Part shown: positions 39,650-49,534 of the stretch, in pieces
Layout: every line of letters starts with the position of its first letter
Numbering within the stretch: position 1 is the first letter of the stretch
Source: Semisulcospira habei
Lineage: Eukaryota > Mollusca > Gastropoda > Semisulcospiridae
Direction of reading: 5' to 3'
Assembly: GCA_036245525.1 (NCBI GenBank)
Contig: BTPG01000005.1
Location: forward strand, 115,549,880-115,613,879
DNA: 64,000 nt
Program-made: the position numbers and the translations under genes
The notes under the pieces: model-generated
Seen by the model: only the letters and a program-made list of their open reading frames with translations
Database searches by the model: none
Told to the model about the DNA's origin: nothing

Positions 39650-39705
39650 CTCATTCGAGACGTGCCGCCTTCGGATCCGGAGGCGGTACGTCTCGAATGA
39701 GTTAA
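39646..39705. mobile_element. Family C mini-palindrome (60 bp)
   Basis: TTAACTCATTCGAGACGTGC pairs with GTACGTCTCGAATGAGTTAA around CGCCTTCGGATCCGGAGGCG. It is complete, and TTAA is duplicated on both sides. Confidence 0.83.
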
Positions 39706-40300
39706 GGAGATGCAAATTTTGGGATCTAGCCCGTACTGTCAACTTGACAGTCCAGCACTCCGCAGTCGCTCTTTTTCACCTCAACGGCTAGTCTCACGCC
39801 GCGAATTTGTACATGACACGCTGATAGCAATGGATTAGACTGACTTTTCTGCACTTGCTCTGCTCACAGGCATCGGATGATCGCTGCCGCGTAATCGATC
39901 ACCTCAGCCTCTATCACACTGAGGGACGTGCTATTTCCCACTTCAACCATCTTCCCACGCCTGTGGATCTGCTTCTAAAAACAATGTTAGCTCAACAAAG
40001 ACTATGGCACCTGCAGTTTTGGAAAGTCCGGCCGCTTTGATGTGCAAAGCGGCGCAGATCATCTTCAATGGACGTAACTGATTAGACAATGATCATGATC
40101 CACTGCCGCATAGGCTCTTGAAAACAATTGCATTGTATACAAATCTTATCAAACTACATATAGGTGATAGACTCATAATTATATTTATGTGCCCGTCTGT
40201 TGCCTTTTTTTCCCGGTCCGAAGACTGACACAGATGACTACATAACTGAAACCGTGGAACATTGAGGTAACACATGGCCGCAGGTATTTCCAATACAGGC
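39706..40300. other. Unassigned stretch
   Basis: Ordinary composition. Only short open frames lacking any recognisable family. No inverted repeat was seen apart from a weak one near 40025-40055. Confidence 0.35.
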
Positions 40301-40304
40301 CTAC

Positions 40305-40900
40305 ATTTGCAAGAGGTAGTAGATTTTCATGAGTCCCTGAGGCTGTAGGGGCTCAGGGGAATCCGTATGCCTCTGAAGTGCGCTTTTTGTTTTTGTGAAG
40401 ATCACTCCTCTTGATAAGTGGCACTTGTCTGGGGTCAGGACTACACGGCAAGGGATGTTGCGGGTCGTTGGCATTTTGCTTTGTTTTTGCAAGACTGGCA
40501 TAGATCCTCATGATCACGCGCAGACGCAGGGGCTCAATAGAATCTACGCCTCTTGTCCCTTATTCAGTTTCGTTAGCTCCTACTGTCCGGGGTCACGGGA
40601 GGATGGTGGTGAGGAGGGGTGGGGGGAGTGGGGGGAAGGCGGGGGGGGGGGGGGGCATTATCTCTACTTCCAAGATTGAGGCACTTGTCTCAGCGCACGG
40701 ACGGTCGGAAGCCGCGAGAAGGGTCGATGGCATTATACGTTGTTTTTTGCAAGGGCCGGGCATAGATTCTCATTGTGCCCTATGCAGACGCAGGGACTCA
40801 TGAGGACCTACTCAGTGACGCTTCAGTCTTTCGTATCCCTGCGCCACAGACAGACACTTCTCCGGGGTCAAGGCCGGGCAACCGAGGGTTGTTGGCATTT
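40305..40900. mobile_element. Three tandem decayed core-1 units
   Basis: Hairpin remnants at 40309-40376, 40487-40555 and 40746-40812 are each preceded by GGCATT(TT)...TTTTTGCAAG and followed by a TCCGGGGTCA-type block (40428, 40586, 40861). The repeated flank shows a tandem duplication of about 200-250 bp, with a G-rich tract (40613-40656) expanded in the middle unit. Confidence 0.6.
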
Positions 40901-40983
40901 GCGCGCTCCAACTTAACAGCCAGCGTCCGTTTGTCTGGTTGCGTGGTCATTACGTTCACACCTGGAGGAACCTTAAAGTCCCG

Positions 40984-41268
40984 TTAACACCTTCACTGCC
41001 AAAGGACGCAGATTGTGATTTTGAAATCACTGTAAACTCAACGTCAAAGATCCCGGCCCAGCCGCCTAAAGCGGCATATCCTATAAAACTGACGTGGACT
41101 GGATCTTTGGACTGGATCAGCCAAAGTTTTCATTCAAATGTACATAGATACGAAGTGGTTTAGCAAGAGGCATAGATCCTCATGAGCCCCCGCAGGCGCG
41201 GGGGCTCATGAGGATCTAAGCCTCTTGCACTTGGGTGGTGTTTATTTTTTCGGCAGTCAAGGGGTTAA
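40984..41268. mobile_element. Complete family B core-1 MITE (285 bp)
   Basis: TTAACACCTTCACTGCCAAA left and CGGCAGTCAAGGGGTTAA right. The hairpin at 41163-41228 pairs GCAAGAGGCATAGATCCTCA with its complement around CCCCCGCAGGCGCGGGGG. About 50 bp longer than typical because of extra spacer at 41050-41120. Confidence 0.83.
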
Positions 41269-41696
41269 GGCTGTCTCACTCTGAGGTCAGCACCACAGCA
41301 GCTGCACACTGCACAGACTGATCAATGCACTGAAACCGCACGTATGCCTGCATTCTCTGTAAAACATGTTATGCAGTTCAGTGCTACAGGCAAAAAGATA
41401 CAGGTGATAGGAAGTCCAGCATTTGCCAGGTTCAGTTCATCCTATAACCACTTAGTTGAATTTTGTCCCCACTGTGAAGAACAAGGAGAAGAAGAACTTA
41501 TGATATAACTGCCATTGCCCACGGAACAAGATGTGATGGTCCGCGTTGCTGCGTATCACAGCATTTACTAAAAGTTTCCTTTCAAATACACTCGGACAGT
41601 TAGCATTTAGCAGGTTAATTTATCCCAAAACTGTTCTTTTGGGAAAAACTTCAACTTTTTTTTTTCGTGAAGGATCTGGATTCATCGAGCCTTTAA
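41269..41696. other. Unassigned stretch
   Basis: Nothing recognised between two complete MITEs. Confidence 0.35.
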
Positions 41697-41911
41697 TTAA
41701 CCCATTTAACCCCACGGTAACATTTCCCATAGTTTGAAGTTGTCAGTTAACGACTATGCGCCAGTTTGCAGGAGATGGACCGACCATGATGAATCAAGGG
41801 TAGTGCCAGATTAGCTTGGCGCCTTTAGGCGCCAAGCTAGTCTGGCATTACCCTTGAATCATCATGGTCGAGCCATCTCCTGCTGTAGGGTGTCGGGGCT
41901 AAATGTGTTAA
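41697..41911. mobile_element. Complete family A core-2 MITE, reverse orientation (215 bp)
   Basis: TTAACCCATTTAACCCCACG left and GTCGGGGCTAAATGTGTTAA right. The core at 41778-41880 is nearly perfect around GGCGCCTTTAGGCGCC, with the outer arm GGAGATGG/CCATCTCC also paired. Confidence 0.84.
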
Positions 41912-42033
41912 CTGAATAGGCTTGTGATTGAGACTCTAGCATCTCAGTGAAGACGAGACGTCTGTAACCAGCGGATTACCCTGACTGCCTGAAGGCCGGC
42001 GCGGCCCAATCGATCTATCATCAAGCCCGGTCT

Positions 42034-42140
42034 ATTTGCAAGTGGCGTAGACGCTCATGCGCCCGGGCAGACCGCAGGGGCTCATGAGAATCTACGCCTA
42101 TTACTAGTAGATACCAGGGCCGTTTACATCCTCAAGAGAC
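42034..42140. mobile_element. Core-1 hairpin, GCGTAGACGCTC variant
   Basis: TTGCAAGTGGCGTAGACGCT and AGAATCTACGCCTATTAC arms around GCCCGGGCAGACCGCAGGGG. The right flank GTTTACATCCTCAAGAGACG is shared with 36008. Confidence 0.6.
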
Positions 42141-42201
42141 GGATGCACCGAGATGTGAAATTCGAATTCAAATTGAAAATATACTTTGAGCTCCCTCAGT
42201 G

Positions 42202-42288
42202 TAAACTCGTTCCAGGCGCCCCGCGTCAATAGCTGCGAAAGTGTCATATGACGTCGTATATTGACGCGGGGCGCCTTCAGTGAGTTAA
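42202..42288. mobile_element. Hairpin element Q with TTAA-type ends
   Basis: TAAACTCGTTCCAGGCGCCC plus CGCGTCAATA pairs with TATTGACGCGGGGCGCCTTC plus AGTGAGTTAA. The ends resemble family C (AACTC...GAGTTAA), but the arms are unique in the window. Confidence 0.7.
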
Positions 42289-42319
42289 AAGTTTAAAGAT
42301 AAAACAACAGGACATTCTT

Positions 42320-42538
42320 TTAACCCCTTTCCCTGCCACTGTACCGTTCATTTTTGTTTCTCAAATGTTTGTTCACTCAAGGACCAAAAATCCAAAACCG
42401 TCCGAGAAACATGGACACAAATTGGTGTCAGTAAGAGGCATGGATCCTCATGAGCCCCCGCAGTCGCGGGGACTCATGAGGATATATACCTCTTGCAGTT
42501 GGATTGTGTTCACTTTTACTCGACAGTACAGGGGTTAA
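42320..42538. mobile_element. Complete family B core-1 MITE (219 bp)
   Basis: TTAACCCCTTTCCCTGCCAC left and CGACAGTACAGGGGTTAA right. Hairpin at 42431-42496 around CCCCCGCAGTCGCGGGG. Confidence 0.82.
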
Positions 42539-42897
42539 TTGACACCACAAGCTCTGTTATAAAAGGAATAAAAGCAAAAACACCTCTTAGCTAATTTACT
42601 TCCAACACGTACGGGAGGGAGATTGGTAAACGTTTTGTGGTGCAGACTGTATATATGCATAGACGTTTTGCTTGAAACTGTGAGACACTGTGTCTGAAGA
42701 TGAAAGGAGGCCAATTTGGCTCAGACTATTTCTTATCACCGTTGGACTGCCCTAGTGTGGTGACAGTCTGATCTGGCACTACCCTCGAGACATCACCGTT
42801 AGTGCATTTCCCTCGCACATTTATTACTATGTAATGTGAAAACCTGTGCTACATTTGGCTGCAGCAGTTAACGGGTTAATCACTAGCACTTAAGCAA

Positions 42898-43030
42898 AAG
42901 AACGGCAATGCAGATCTGCCGTTATGTGACAGAGGCCGGTATGTCTATTTATGCGAAAAACGAGGTTGTAATACTATAACAATGAAAAATCTCGCTTTTC
43001 TCTGAAATGGACATACGGCTTTTGCTGTAT
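42898..43030. mobile_element. Family I palindrome
   Basis: GGTATGTCTATTTATGCGAA, AAACGAGGTTGTAATA and AATGAAAAATCTCGCTTTTC, ATGGACATACGGCTTTTGC are imperfect arms. An outer CGGCAATGCAGATCTGCCG sub-palindrome lies at 42903-42921. A tighter copy is at 15815. Confidence 0.6.
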
Positions 43031-43072
43031 GACGGCAGAGGTACTCTGTAGACACAGTACGCCTGCAAGCAA

Positions 43073-43207
43073 CTACTCTATCATAGGACTATTGCGGCAA
43101 ATCGATATCAGAGGCATAGATCCTCACGGGCCCTTGCAATTGCAGGGATCCATGAGGATCTATGCCTCTGATATCGATTGGGCCTCACTAGTCCTATAGC
43201 AGAGTAG
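43073..43207. mobile_element. Core-1 hairpin inside unrelated long arms (family R)
   Basis: Outer arms CTACTCTATCATAGGACTA and TAGTCCTATAGCAGAGTAG enclose AATCGATATCAGAGGCATAG / CTATGCCTCTGATATCGATT and the core-1 arms, centred on CCCTTGCAATTGCAGGG. The core matches family B, but the outer arms match nothing else in the window and there is no TTAA. Confidence 0.78.
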
Positions 43208-43423
43208 GGTCTTGGTGTTATGACATACGACTGGATCGAACGAGGGAGTAATTGTGTGCTGGTCGGTGATTTCGGTCTTTAAATCCCGGGGGCTTAAGGT
43301 TGAAAATCATTCACCTGCTCCAAGGTTTGCGTGAGTAAATAGATATGCGCAAATATCGGTCACACAACGACGACCACCAGTTAATTAGTGGAACTGTTAG
43401 CGGTGAAAAATGTCTATACAGCA

Positions 43424-43426
43424 AAG

Positions 43427-43461
<35 letters not shown>

Positions 43462-43990
43462 GTGCGTGTGTGTGTGTGTGAGTGCGGTGTGTGTGCGTGT
43501 GTGTGTGTGTGTTTGTGCGGTGTGTGTGCAGTGTGTGTGCGTGTGTTTGTGTGCGTGCGTGTGTGTATGCGTGCGTGCGTCTATGCGTGTGTGGGCGTGT
43601 TGCGCATGTGTGGTTATGCGTGCGTGTTGTGTCTGTGTGTGCGTGCGTGCGTGTGTGTATGTGTGTCTGTGTGTGTGTTGCGCATGTGTGGTTATGAGTG
43701 CGTGTTGTGTGTGCGTGCGTGTGTGTATGCACGAGTGTGTGTGTGTTGCGCATGCGTGCTTATGTGTGTGTGTGTGCGCGCGTGTGTGCGTGCATGCGTG
43801 CGTGCGTGTGTATGCATGTGTGTGTGTGTGTTGCGCATTTGTGTATATGTATGCGTGCGGTGCGTGCGTGTATGCGTGCGTGCGTGTGTTTGTATGTGTG
43901 TATGCATGCGTGCGTGTGTGTATGTGTGCGTTCGTGCATGTGTGTGTGTGTGTGTGTGTGTGCGCCTGTGTGTTGCACATGTGTGCATGC
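43424..43990. repeat. Large imperfect (GT)n array
   Basis: About 560 bases of GT/GC/GTAT repeats with regular TTGCGCATGTGTGGTTATG blocks (43600, 43678, 43747), so a higher-order minisatellite exists within the microsatellite. Long Cys/Val or His/Thr frames on either strand are artefacts. Confidence 0.9.
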
Positions 43991-44030
43991 GTGCGTATTT
44001 GTGTGTGCGTGCTTGCTAATGTGGACATAG

Positions 44031-44155
44031 GGTCAGTTGCATGAGTGAGCTTAGTCCTGCGCCTGCCACTAAGCATGGTGCTCTGCTATAGCTATAGCGG
44101 AGCACCTTGCTTAGTGGCTGACGCAGGACCAAGCTCACTCAAGCAACTGGCCCCA
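44031..44155. mobile_element. Family E palindrome
   Basis: GGTCAGTTGCATGAGTGAGC pairs with GCTCACTCAAGCAACTGGCC; tip GCTCTGCTATAGCTATAGCGGAGC-like. The outer GGGTCAGTTGC / GCAACTGGCCCC is longer than in the 25797 copy. Confidence 0.8.
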
Positions 44156-44334
44156 GGAGTAGATCATTTCTGAGGAGGGCCCACACTGCACAGTCCAGTA
44201 GTGGACAAGGGGGCGGAGGTGCGCCCGGAGTAAAAAAACCTGAGGTCCGACAACCTTTGATCGCCTTAACACGTAACTTATCAGCGGTACAAAGAAACGC
44301 TGACACCTACACGTGTGCAGTTGATAAGTGAGGG

Positions 44335-44402
44335 TGGTGGTGGCCGGGGATGGGGGTGCGGGGGGGGGGGGAGGTGGAGCGGGGGGGGGGGGGGGGGGGG
44401 GC
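44335..44402 (+). repeat. G-rich tract
   Basis: About 65 bases, almost all G, with A and GC interruptions. Confidence 0.75.
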
Positions 44403-44666
44403 ACGGATCCCTCTCCTTATGCGAGGTCAAGGTGGCCCTAACAGGTAAACACCGGGCCGCCAGATAAACTAAAGACACTGAAACAGGTAGATAATAATTA
44501 TTGTGGCAAGCTGCTGTCCGCCGGGATGTCAGTATGTCGCTCATTCTCATGCCCGGTTACCCCAGTACGCAAAAGGCTATTGGGCAGACTTCAGCCCAAT
44601 GGCCTTTGCGGCCTGCTTGGCAGTCATCATTTTATGGCATACACACCGGTTTCGATCTTTGATACC

Positions 44667-45100
44667 GTCAGAACCAAAAGGTGACTGCCAAGCATTGTGT
44701 AAATGCAGAGGACAACTCAGCGAAGAAACACGCTTAGAAAAGACAGTTACGACACAAGTTATTGATATTTCGGATTAAAACTTTGTTCAAACAGCTCGGG
44801 CACGTCCTGAGAAAGACTTGTTGCTGTCGGGACGTTAAGCAATGTACAACCAAACAACCAACCAACCAACCTTTTTTTGAAAACAGACACGCAAACAATT
44901 ACACAAATTCAGTGCAACTTATATCATTGCGTGATGGGAAGTTGCAAATTCCCATTACGAAAAGTTTACTAAGTTAGTTATTTGGGTTTAACGCCGAGCA
45001 GGTGGCCATTACGAAAAGATAAGTAGCAAATATTATTAAGTTGTGTTGTAACTGTTCTTTTAAAACGTGTTTCTTTCTTCGTTGGGCTGTTTTCTGCTTT
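44667..45100. repeat. Inverted pair of repeat P with a SINE tail between
   Basis: P at 44667-44775 (+) (AAGGTGACTGCCAAGCATTG ... GACAGTTACGACACAAG) is inverted at 45020-45100 (-). Between them, 44790-44872 reads GGGCACGTCCTGAGAAAGAC, TTGTTGCTGTCGGGACGTTA, AGCAATGTACAACC and then (AACC)n. That is a SINE/LINE 3' tail also present inverted at 59212-59272. P is therefore probably a foldback element into which the SINE inserted. Confidence 0.62.
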
Positions 45101-45165
45101 CATCATAGTCGATTTAGCCGATTCACCGGCGACATCAAAATGCACTGGTATGAAATGTTCGTTGC

Positions 45166-45401
45166 TTAAGCCTTATCATTCGGAATATCATTATCATTCG
45201 GTGGGTGAAATAAGTTTTACTAAAATAGTTCAAGGGTAGTGCCAGAATAGCATGGCGCCTGGAGGCTCCAAGCCATTCTGGCACCACCCTTGAACTAAAG
45301 CCATTGGTCTATATCCTTATCTGTAAATACTATAATGTAGCGTGCATATGGCAGTGTACAAATTTGAAGCTTTTAGACTCAGTATGATAATTATGGGTTA
45401 A
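45166..45401. mobile_element. Core-2 MITE, TTATCATTCGG-end class, uninterrupted (236 bp)
   Basis: TTAAGCCTTATCATTCGG left and ATAATTATGGGTTAA right. Core at 45233-45296. A small internal duplication of ATCATTCGG lies at 45185-45201. It serves as the empty-site reference for the LINE at 10540-12617. Confidence 0.8.
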
Positions 45402-45566
45402 CCGATCACCTATATGTAACACTAATACGAGTACATGCAGTAGACAATTGCATAATGATCATCACAAGCCTGTGAATGCCTACCTATGGCTCTCTGAAAG
45501 CCTGTACAACCAAAACTAATAGTGTTATTGTTATCCTGTTCAATTGTATCCATTTCCTGTAAGCAC

Positions 45567-45656
45567 TGTTATTTTTCAGATGTTTGAGTGTGTTTCGCAA
45601 CGGGAAAACAATTGTTTTCCCGTTGCGAAACACACTCAAACATCTGAAAAATAACA
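45567..45656. repeat. Perfect 90-bp palindrome
   Basis: TGTTATTTTTCAGATGTTTG AGTGTGTTTCGCAACGGG AAAACAA is followed immediately by its exact complement. I checked all 45 base pairs, and there is no loop. The centre is AACAATTGTT. It is unrelated to the other palindromes here. 45402-45560 is unassigned. Confidence 0.9.
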
Positions 45657-45801
45657 CAATGCTCTTCTCAAGTTCCCAATTTGTTTCCCTTACGTAAAGA
45701 TATAGTCAATTTAGTCATCCAGTTCTGTTACATAACCTGAAAATTGTGTCATCCGGGCGTCTGCAGAGAGAAGTAAACTGGACCAATCAGGTCTTGGTGT
45801 A

Positions 45802-45871
45802 GGGAAGAGGCATAGATTCTCATGAGCTCCTGCGGCAGCAGGAGCTTATGAGAATCTATTCCTCTTGGAGA
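45802..45871. mobile_element. Core-1 hairpin, GATTCTC variant
   Basis: AGAGGCATAGATTCTCATGA GCTCCTGCGG is paired with CAGCAGGAGCTTATGAGAAT CTATTCCTCT. The ATTCTC change is compensated on the other arm. Confidence 0.7.
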
Positions 45872-45989
45872 TGGAAAGGTTAACATGATTAGGACGTTAT
45901 GCCAACGACCCTTTTCTCGTCCCCTACCGCTGGACAAATGTTTTGCTTTCGAAAATCCGCTTTGTTCATTCAGTGACCATTGGCCACAC

Positions 45990-46275
45990 TGAACCGCACA
46001 GAGATCCTCATGAGCCCCCGCAGTCGCGGGAGCTCATGACCATCTATGCCTCTTGCAGTTGGTCGTGTTCCCTTTTTGTTTTTTTTTACAGCACTGTAGG
46101 GTTAATCTTTGTTGATGATTGAATGCTTCATCCGCCGGCCTCCAGTCTTGGACTCAATCCTTGAAGGTTTTCCCGAGGCCGAGGTATCAATATGGGATAT
46201 ATTCTTGAGCAAGCAAGGGCCATAGAGTCTCTCCAGCTGCTTGGGCTCATGAGAATCTCAGTATACCTCATGCAG
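45990..46275. mobile_element. Family B right half and a decayed core-1 copy
   Basis: 45997-46105 holds AGATCCTCATGAGCCCCCGC, its right arm, the TTGGTCGTGTTCCCTTTTTG spacer and ACTGTAGGGTTAA. 46211-46275 is a decayed hairpin (GCCATAGAGTCTCTC ... GCTCATGAGAATCTC). Confidence 0.62.
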
Positions 46276-46309
46276 ATGGAAGGAGATGGCTGAGGCCGCT
46301 CAGGGGGTG

Positions 46310-46425
46310 GATGCATGAGCGAGCTTAAGTCCTGCGCCAGCCACTAAGCAAGGTGCTCCGCTATAGCGAAGCACCTTGAGTAGTGACTGGCGCAAGACTA
46401 AGGTCCCCGAAGCAACTGACCGCAC
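46310..46425. mobile_element. Family E palindrome
   Basis: GATGCATGAGCGAGCTTAAG TCCTGCGCC pairs with GGCGCAAGACTAAGGTCCCC GAAGCAACTG. The tip GCTCCGCTATAGCGAAGC is slightly broken. Confidence 0.77.
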
Positions 46426-46629
46426 TGGATCGTAAGTGGGTTTCCATTATAAAACTGTAACGTCTCCTTAATTCCCTGTTTGGCTGTTGTTGTGTATGTC
46501 TCGCTGACCTATGAGGGCGACAAAGGAGTAGGCACAAATTAAGGTCCTTTCTATTTCTGTAAGGCGTCCTTTGAAGACCTGTCAAGCGTTCCCTTCTGCA
46601 GGATTCCAGGATTTACGTACCATATCTGT

Positions 46630-47060
46630 ATTACAGAACAAAGAAAGAAACAAATAAACAAGCAAACGAACGAAAGAGCTATCAAACAAACAAACAAACA
46701 AATAACAAAAGAACGATCAAACGAACGAACGAACGAACCAACCAACCAAACAAACAAACACACAAACAAACGAACGAACAAACAAGTTGAACAAACAAAG
46801 AAACAACCAACCAAACAAACAATCAAACGAACGATCGAACGCTCAAACTAAGAAACAAACGAAGACAAACAACAACAACAACAAAGAAATGAAGAAGAAA
46901 GCAAACAAACGAATTAGTGAGGACAAACAAACAAAACATTTGCCAGACAAAGAAATAAGCAAGCAAGCAAACAAACTAATGAATTAAAGCCAGAAAGAAA
47001 TAATGAAAGAAACAAAGAAAAAAATAAATAAACAACAAACAAACACACACACAAACAAAG
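46630..47060 (+). repeat. (AAAC)n/(GAAC)n simple-sequence region
   Basis: Over 400 bases of AAAC, GAAC, CAACC and AAAG repeats. Frames across it are artefacts. It abuts the left end of the foldback element. Confidence 0.85.
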
Positions 47061-48803
47061 AGGTAGGTTTACACATGTATCACACAGCCAGTTGAAACCA
47101 TAGGGGTCCGTGGATAGTAGCTTTGACCAATGCAAATCCACTGCGCCACCGCGTGCGCGCAAGCGCTTATACTAAGCTCAAGACTAAATACAAGGGAGGA
47201 AACGAACGGCACACGCGAAAGACGAAGCACTGTGATTCCAGAGCAGTTTCAACCCTCAAAGCAACCATTCTCCTAAAACCCCGAACTGAACAAACTTAGT
47301 AGATATTTTGCCACAAATCTACACCAACCTAGCCCGCCGATCATAACCGATAGTTTAGTATCGATGCTTTTTGCAAAGTGAAGCATCATTTTTGCAGACG
47401 CCCATCGTAAGGTCCAGTGAAGCTGCGCCCGGAAGTACGCAACATGCTCATTTTTCATTGGTTTAGCATATCCAATGAAATTAAAACAAAAGTGCGTCTT
47501 ACCGTCGACATGAACTTGTGACCCGCGCTGCACGCAGCAGTCGCGTTAGTAGTCCAAGTGAGCTAGCCCGATCTACCGTGCACCCCCCCTCCCACCCCCC
47601 CCACCCCACCCCCCCAAGTACTCAACTTGATGGGTTTCAAAGTGTACCTTAGTATGTCCTGAGATGTTTAAGCAATGTTCCACTAAAATCCTTAGGAACA
47701 CACCAGAGATATATGCGATGACGCAAGGATACCACCATTCACGCTCTTCGAGGATGCTAAAATGAGCTTGAGAAACATTTTCCTCTAAATAAATCTGAAT
47801 TCATTCCAGAAGCCCAAATCAGGCATTATTATGTTAAGGCACACCTTCTGCGTCCTCTTCAAAAAAAAAAAAAAAAAAAGAAAAACAGAATAAAAAATAT
47901 ATTGAATCTGTGGCTCACAGAGAAGGTATTTGTGCACCCAGTAAATGGCCATTTCCTCAAAATCGCAAAAGAAAAAAGACAAAAATAATGTGTCAGATGC
48001 CTTCAGACATTTTCTATAGCACGGGCAGTCCATTTTCAGGCTTACATCATTAAAACAGGATGTCACAATTATTATAAACTTGATTAGATGATGTTGCGAT
48101 CACTATGAGTGCCACATTGATTACATTTGTATCCCTGCCCCAAAGTTGTAAAAATACACAAAATTAATTATAAATAAATACTAAAGTTATTCCATTTAAT
48201 TTTGACCTCTCTTTACCCATTAAGTTTCAATAATTTGAGCATAAAGTGCAAGAAAATGAGGAAAGTCGGCATCCTTTATGATACGTTTGTGGTGGTGAAT
48301 GATAGCTTTTTTCAGTTTAAAATTGAGAAACGTACGTTGTATCTGAGGCCCTCAAAAATTTTGTATACACCTGATAGGTCTTTTTTAGGTTTTAATTATT
48401 AGGATAGAGTACCACAGTTACTCCCAACCTGCTTTTATGATGCTGTGATTCATTTAGGGGCCACAGTTGCTAAATCTGCTGCCCTACCCCCATTTTACCA
48501 GTATGCAAAGCAACGCAAAATGATCATAAAAATTGATTATATCATACTCCTCTGTTTAAATATTTTTGTTGCCTGTTTTTTTTTTTAACACAGTATGCAC
48601 ATTACGCATACAATTTGTGATCATTTCATTAGTTTCAACGTGATCCATCAATTTAATTGTAGTTATTTTTTGTTAAAACATAAAAAGGGGGAAACGTCTG
48701 CAAACAGGAGCTGTCATTGAAGAACTTCCTTTTTAATAGAACAGCAAGACTGTAGAATACAGTCCAACGTTCCACATATTTTACGGACATTAAAGGGATC
48801 GGA

Positions 48804-49534
48804 CCTTGCGCTGGGACCATATGGCGTTGAGGCGCGTCCCCTGGGTGGTGGATAGGGGGTCCCTTGCGAGAGGGGTGCATCGAATGAAATAAGGTGCCGT
48901 GAACCAACATGGTCTAAGGGAAAGTGACCCCGACAGAAAACCCCTGGTCCTCCTAGTAAGGGGGTTGGGCTTGGGGGTAGCTTCCCCACCCTGCAAAAAA
49001 GAAAATAGCTACAAAAACGCCGACGAAAAGACAAACAGTAATTCCTTTCCTGGAGGAGGAAGGTTCTTCTACCAGAAGATTTATGACGTCCTGTGGTGAA
49101 AGCTGGAAGTCTTCAGAAGCCACAGGACCGAACCGCCTCTCTCTATCCAGGGACACATGGAACGTCAAGACCATGTATTGTCATGGAACCCCCAGGGAAA
49201 GAGGAAAAGAGGTAGGCCGAGAAACTCCTGGCGTCGAGACCTTCAAGCAGACATCAAGAGACTGTACTCAAACCAAGGGGAATCACAGCGCTGGACAGAC
49301 AACAGTTAGATCCCCTGCCCCCGCCTATCAGGCACCCAATCGCCAGCCCACAGAGAAATACGCAGGTATAGAATAAGACAATCATTTCCATTTCCTATCT
49401 GGTTTGTGAGTATCAAGAGACTGGGAACCACCTGGAGTAAAATCGAAGGAGAAGCACAGGACAGGAGTCGCTGTAGGTCTCTCGTCGACGGTCTGTACCC
49501 GGATAGGGGTGACAGGCATAAGTAAGTAAGTAAG
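48804..49534 (+). mobile_element. Internally deleted RTE-type LINE with 13-bp TSD
   Basis: TAAAGGGATCGGA lies at 48791-48803 and again at 49535-49547. The 731-bp insert keeps a 5' UTR-like region (GGGGGTTGGGCTTGGGGG, CTTCCCCACCCTGC), then DTWNVKTMY, the opening motif of the endonuclease, at about 49153-49179. It then jumps directly into the ORF C-terminus and a (AAGT)n tail. It has both ends but no endonuclease body or RT, so it could only move by another element's machinery. Confidence 0.82.
49150..49521 (+). pseudogene. RTE LINE ORF remnant: endonuclease start fused to C-terminus
   Basis: After DTWNVKTMY the frame changes and the sequence encodes LSWNPQGKRKRGRPRNSWRR DLQADIKRLY near 49178-49265, the basic C-terminal block typical of RTE ORFs. 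A degraded stretch follows, then CRSLVDGLYPDRGDRHK (about 49468-49518), the usual last residues, followed by a stop. Perhaps 800 or more residues between the two motifs are missing. Confidence 0.8.

Noticed and set aside
43345..44076. Long open frames rich in Cys/Val or His/Thr
   Set aside because: They are translations of (GT)n/(AC)n microsatellites, open in several frames on both strands. The same holds for frames at 9140-9660, 34359-35476, 36724-37153, 54196-54568 and 54853-55298.
46787..46987. Asn/Lys/Gln-rich protein
   Set aside because: Translation of an (AAAC)/(GAAC) simple repeat.
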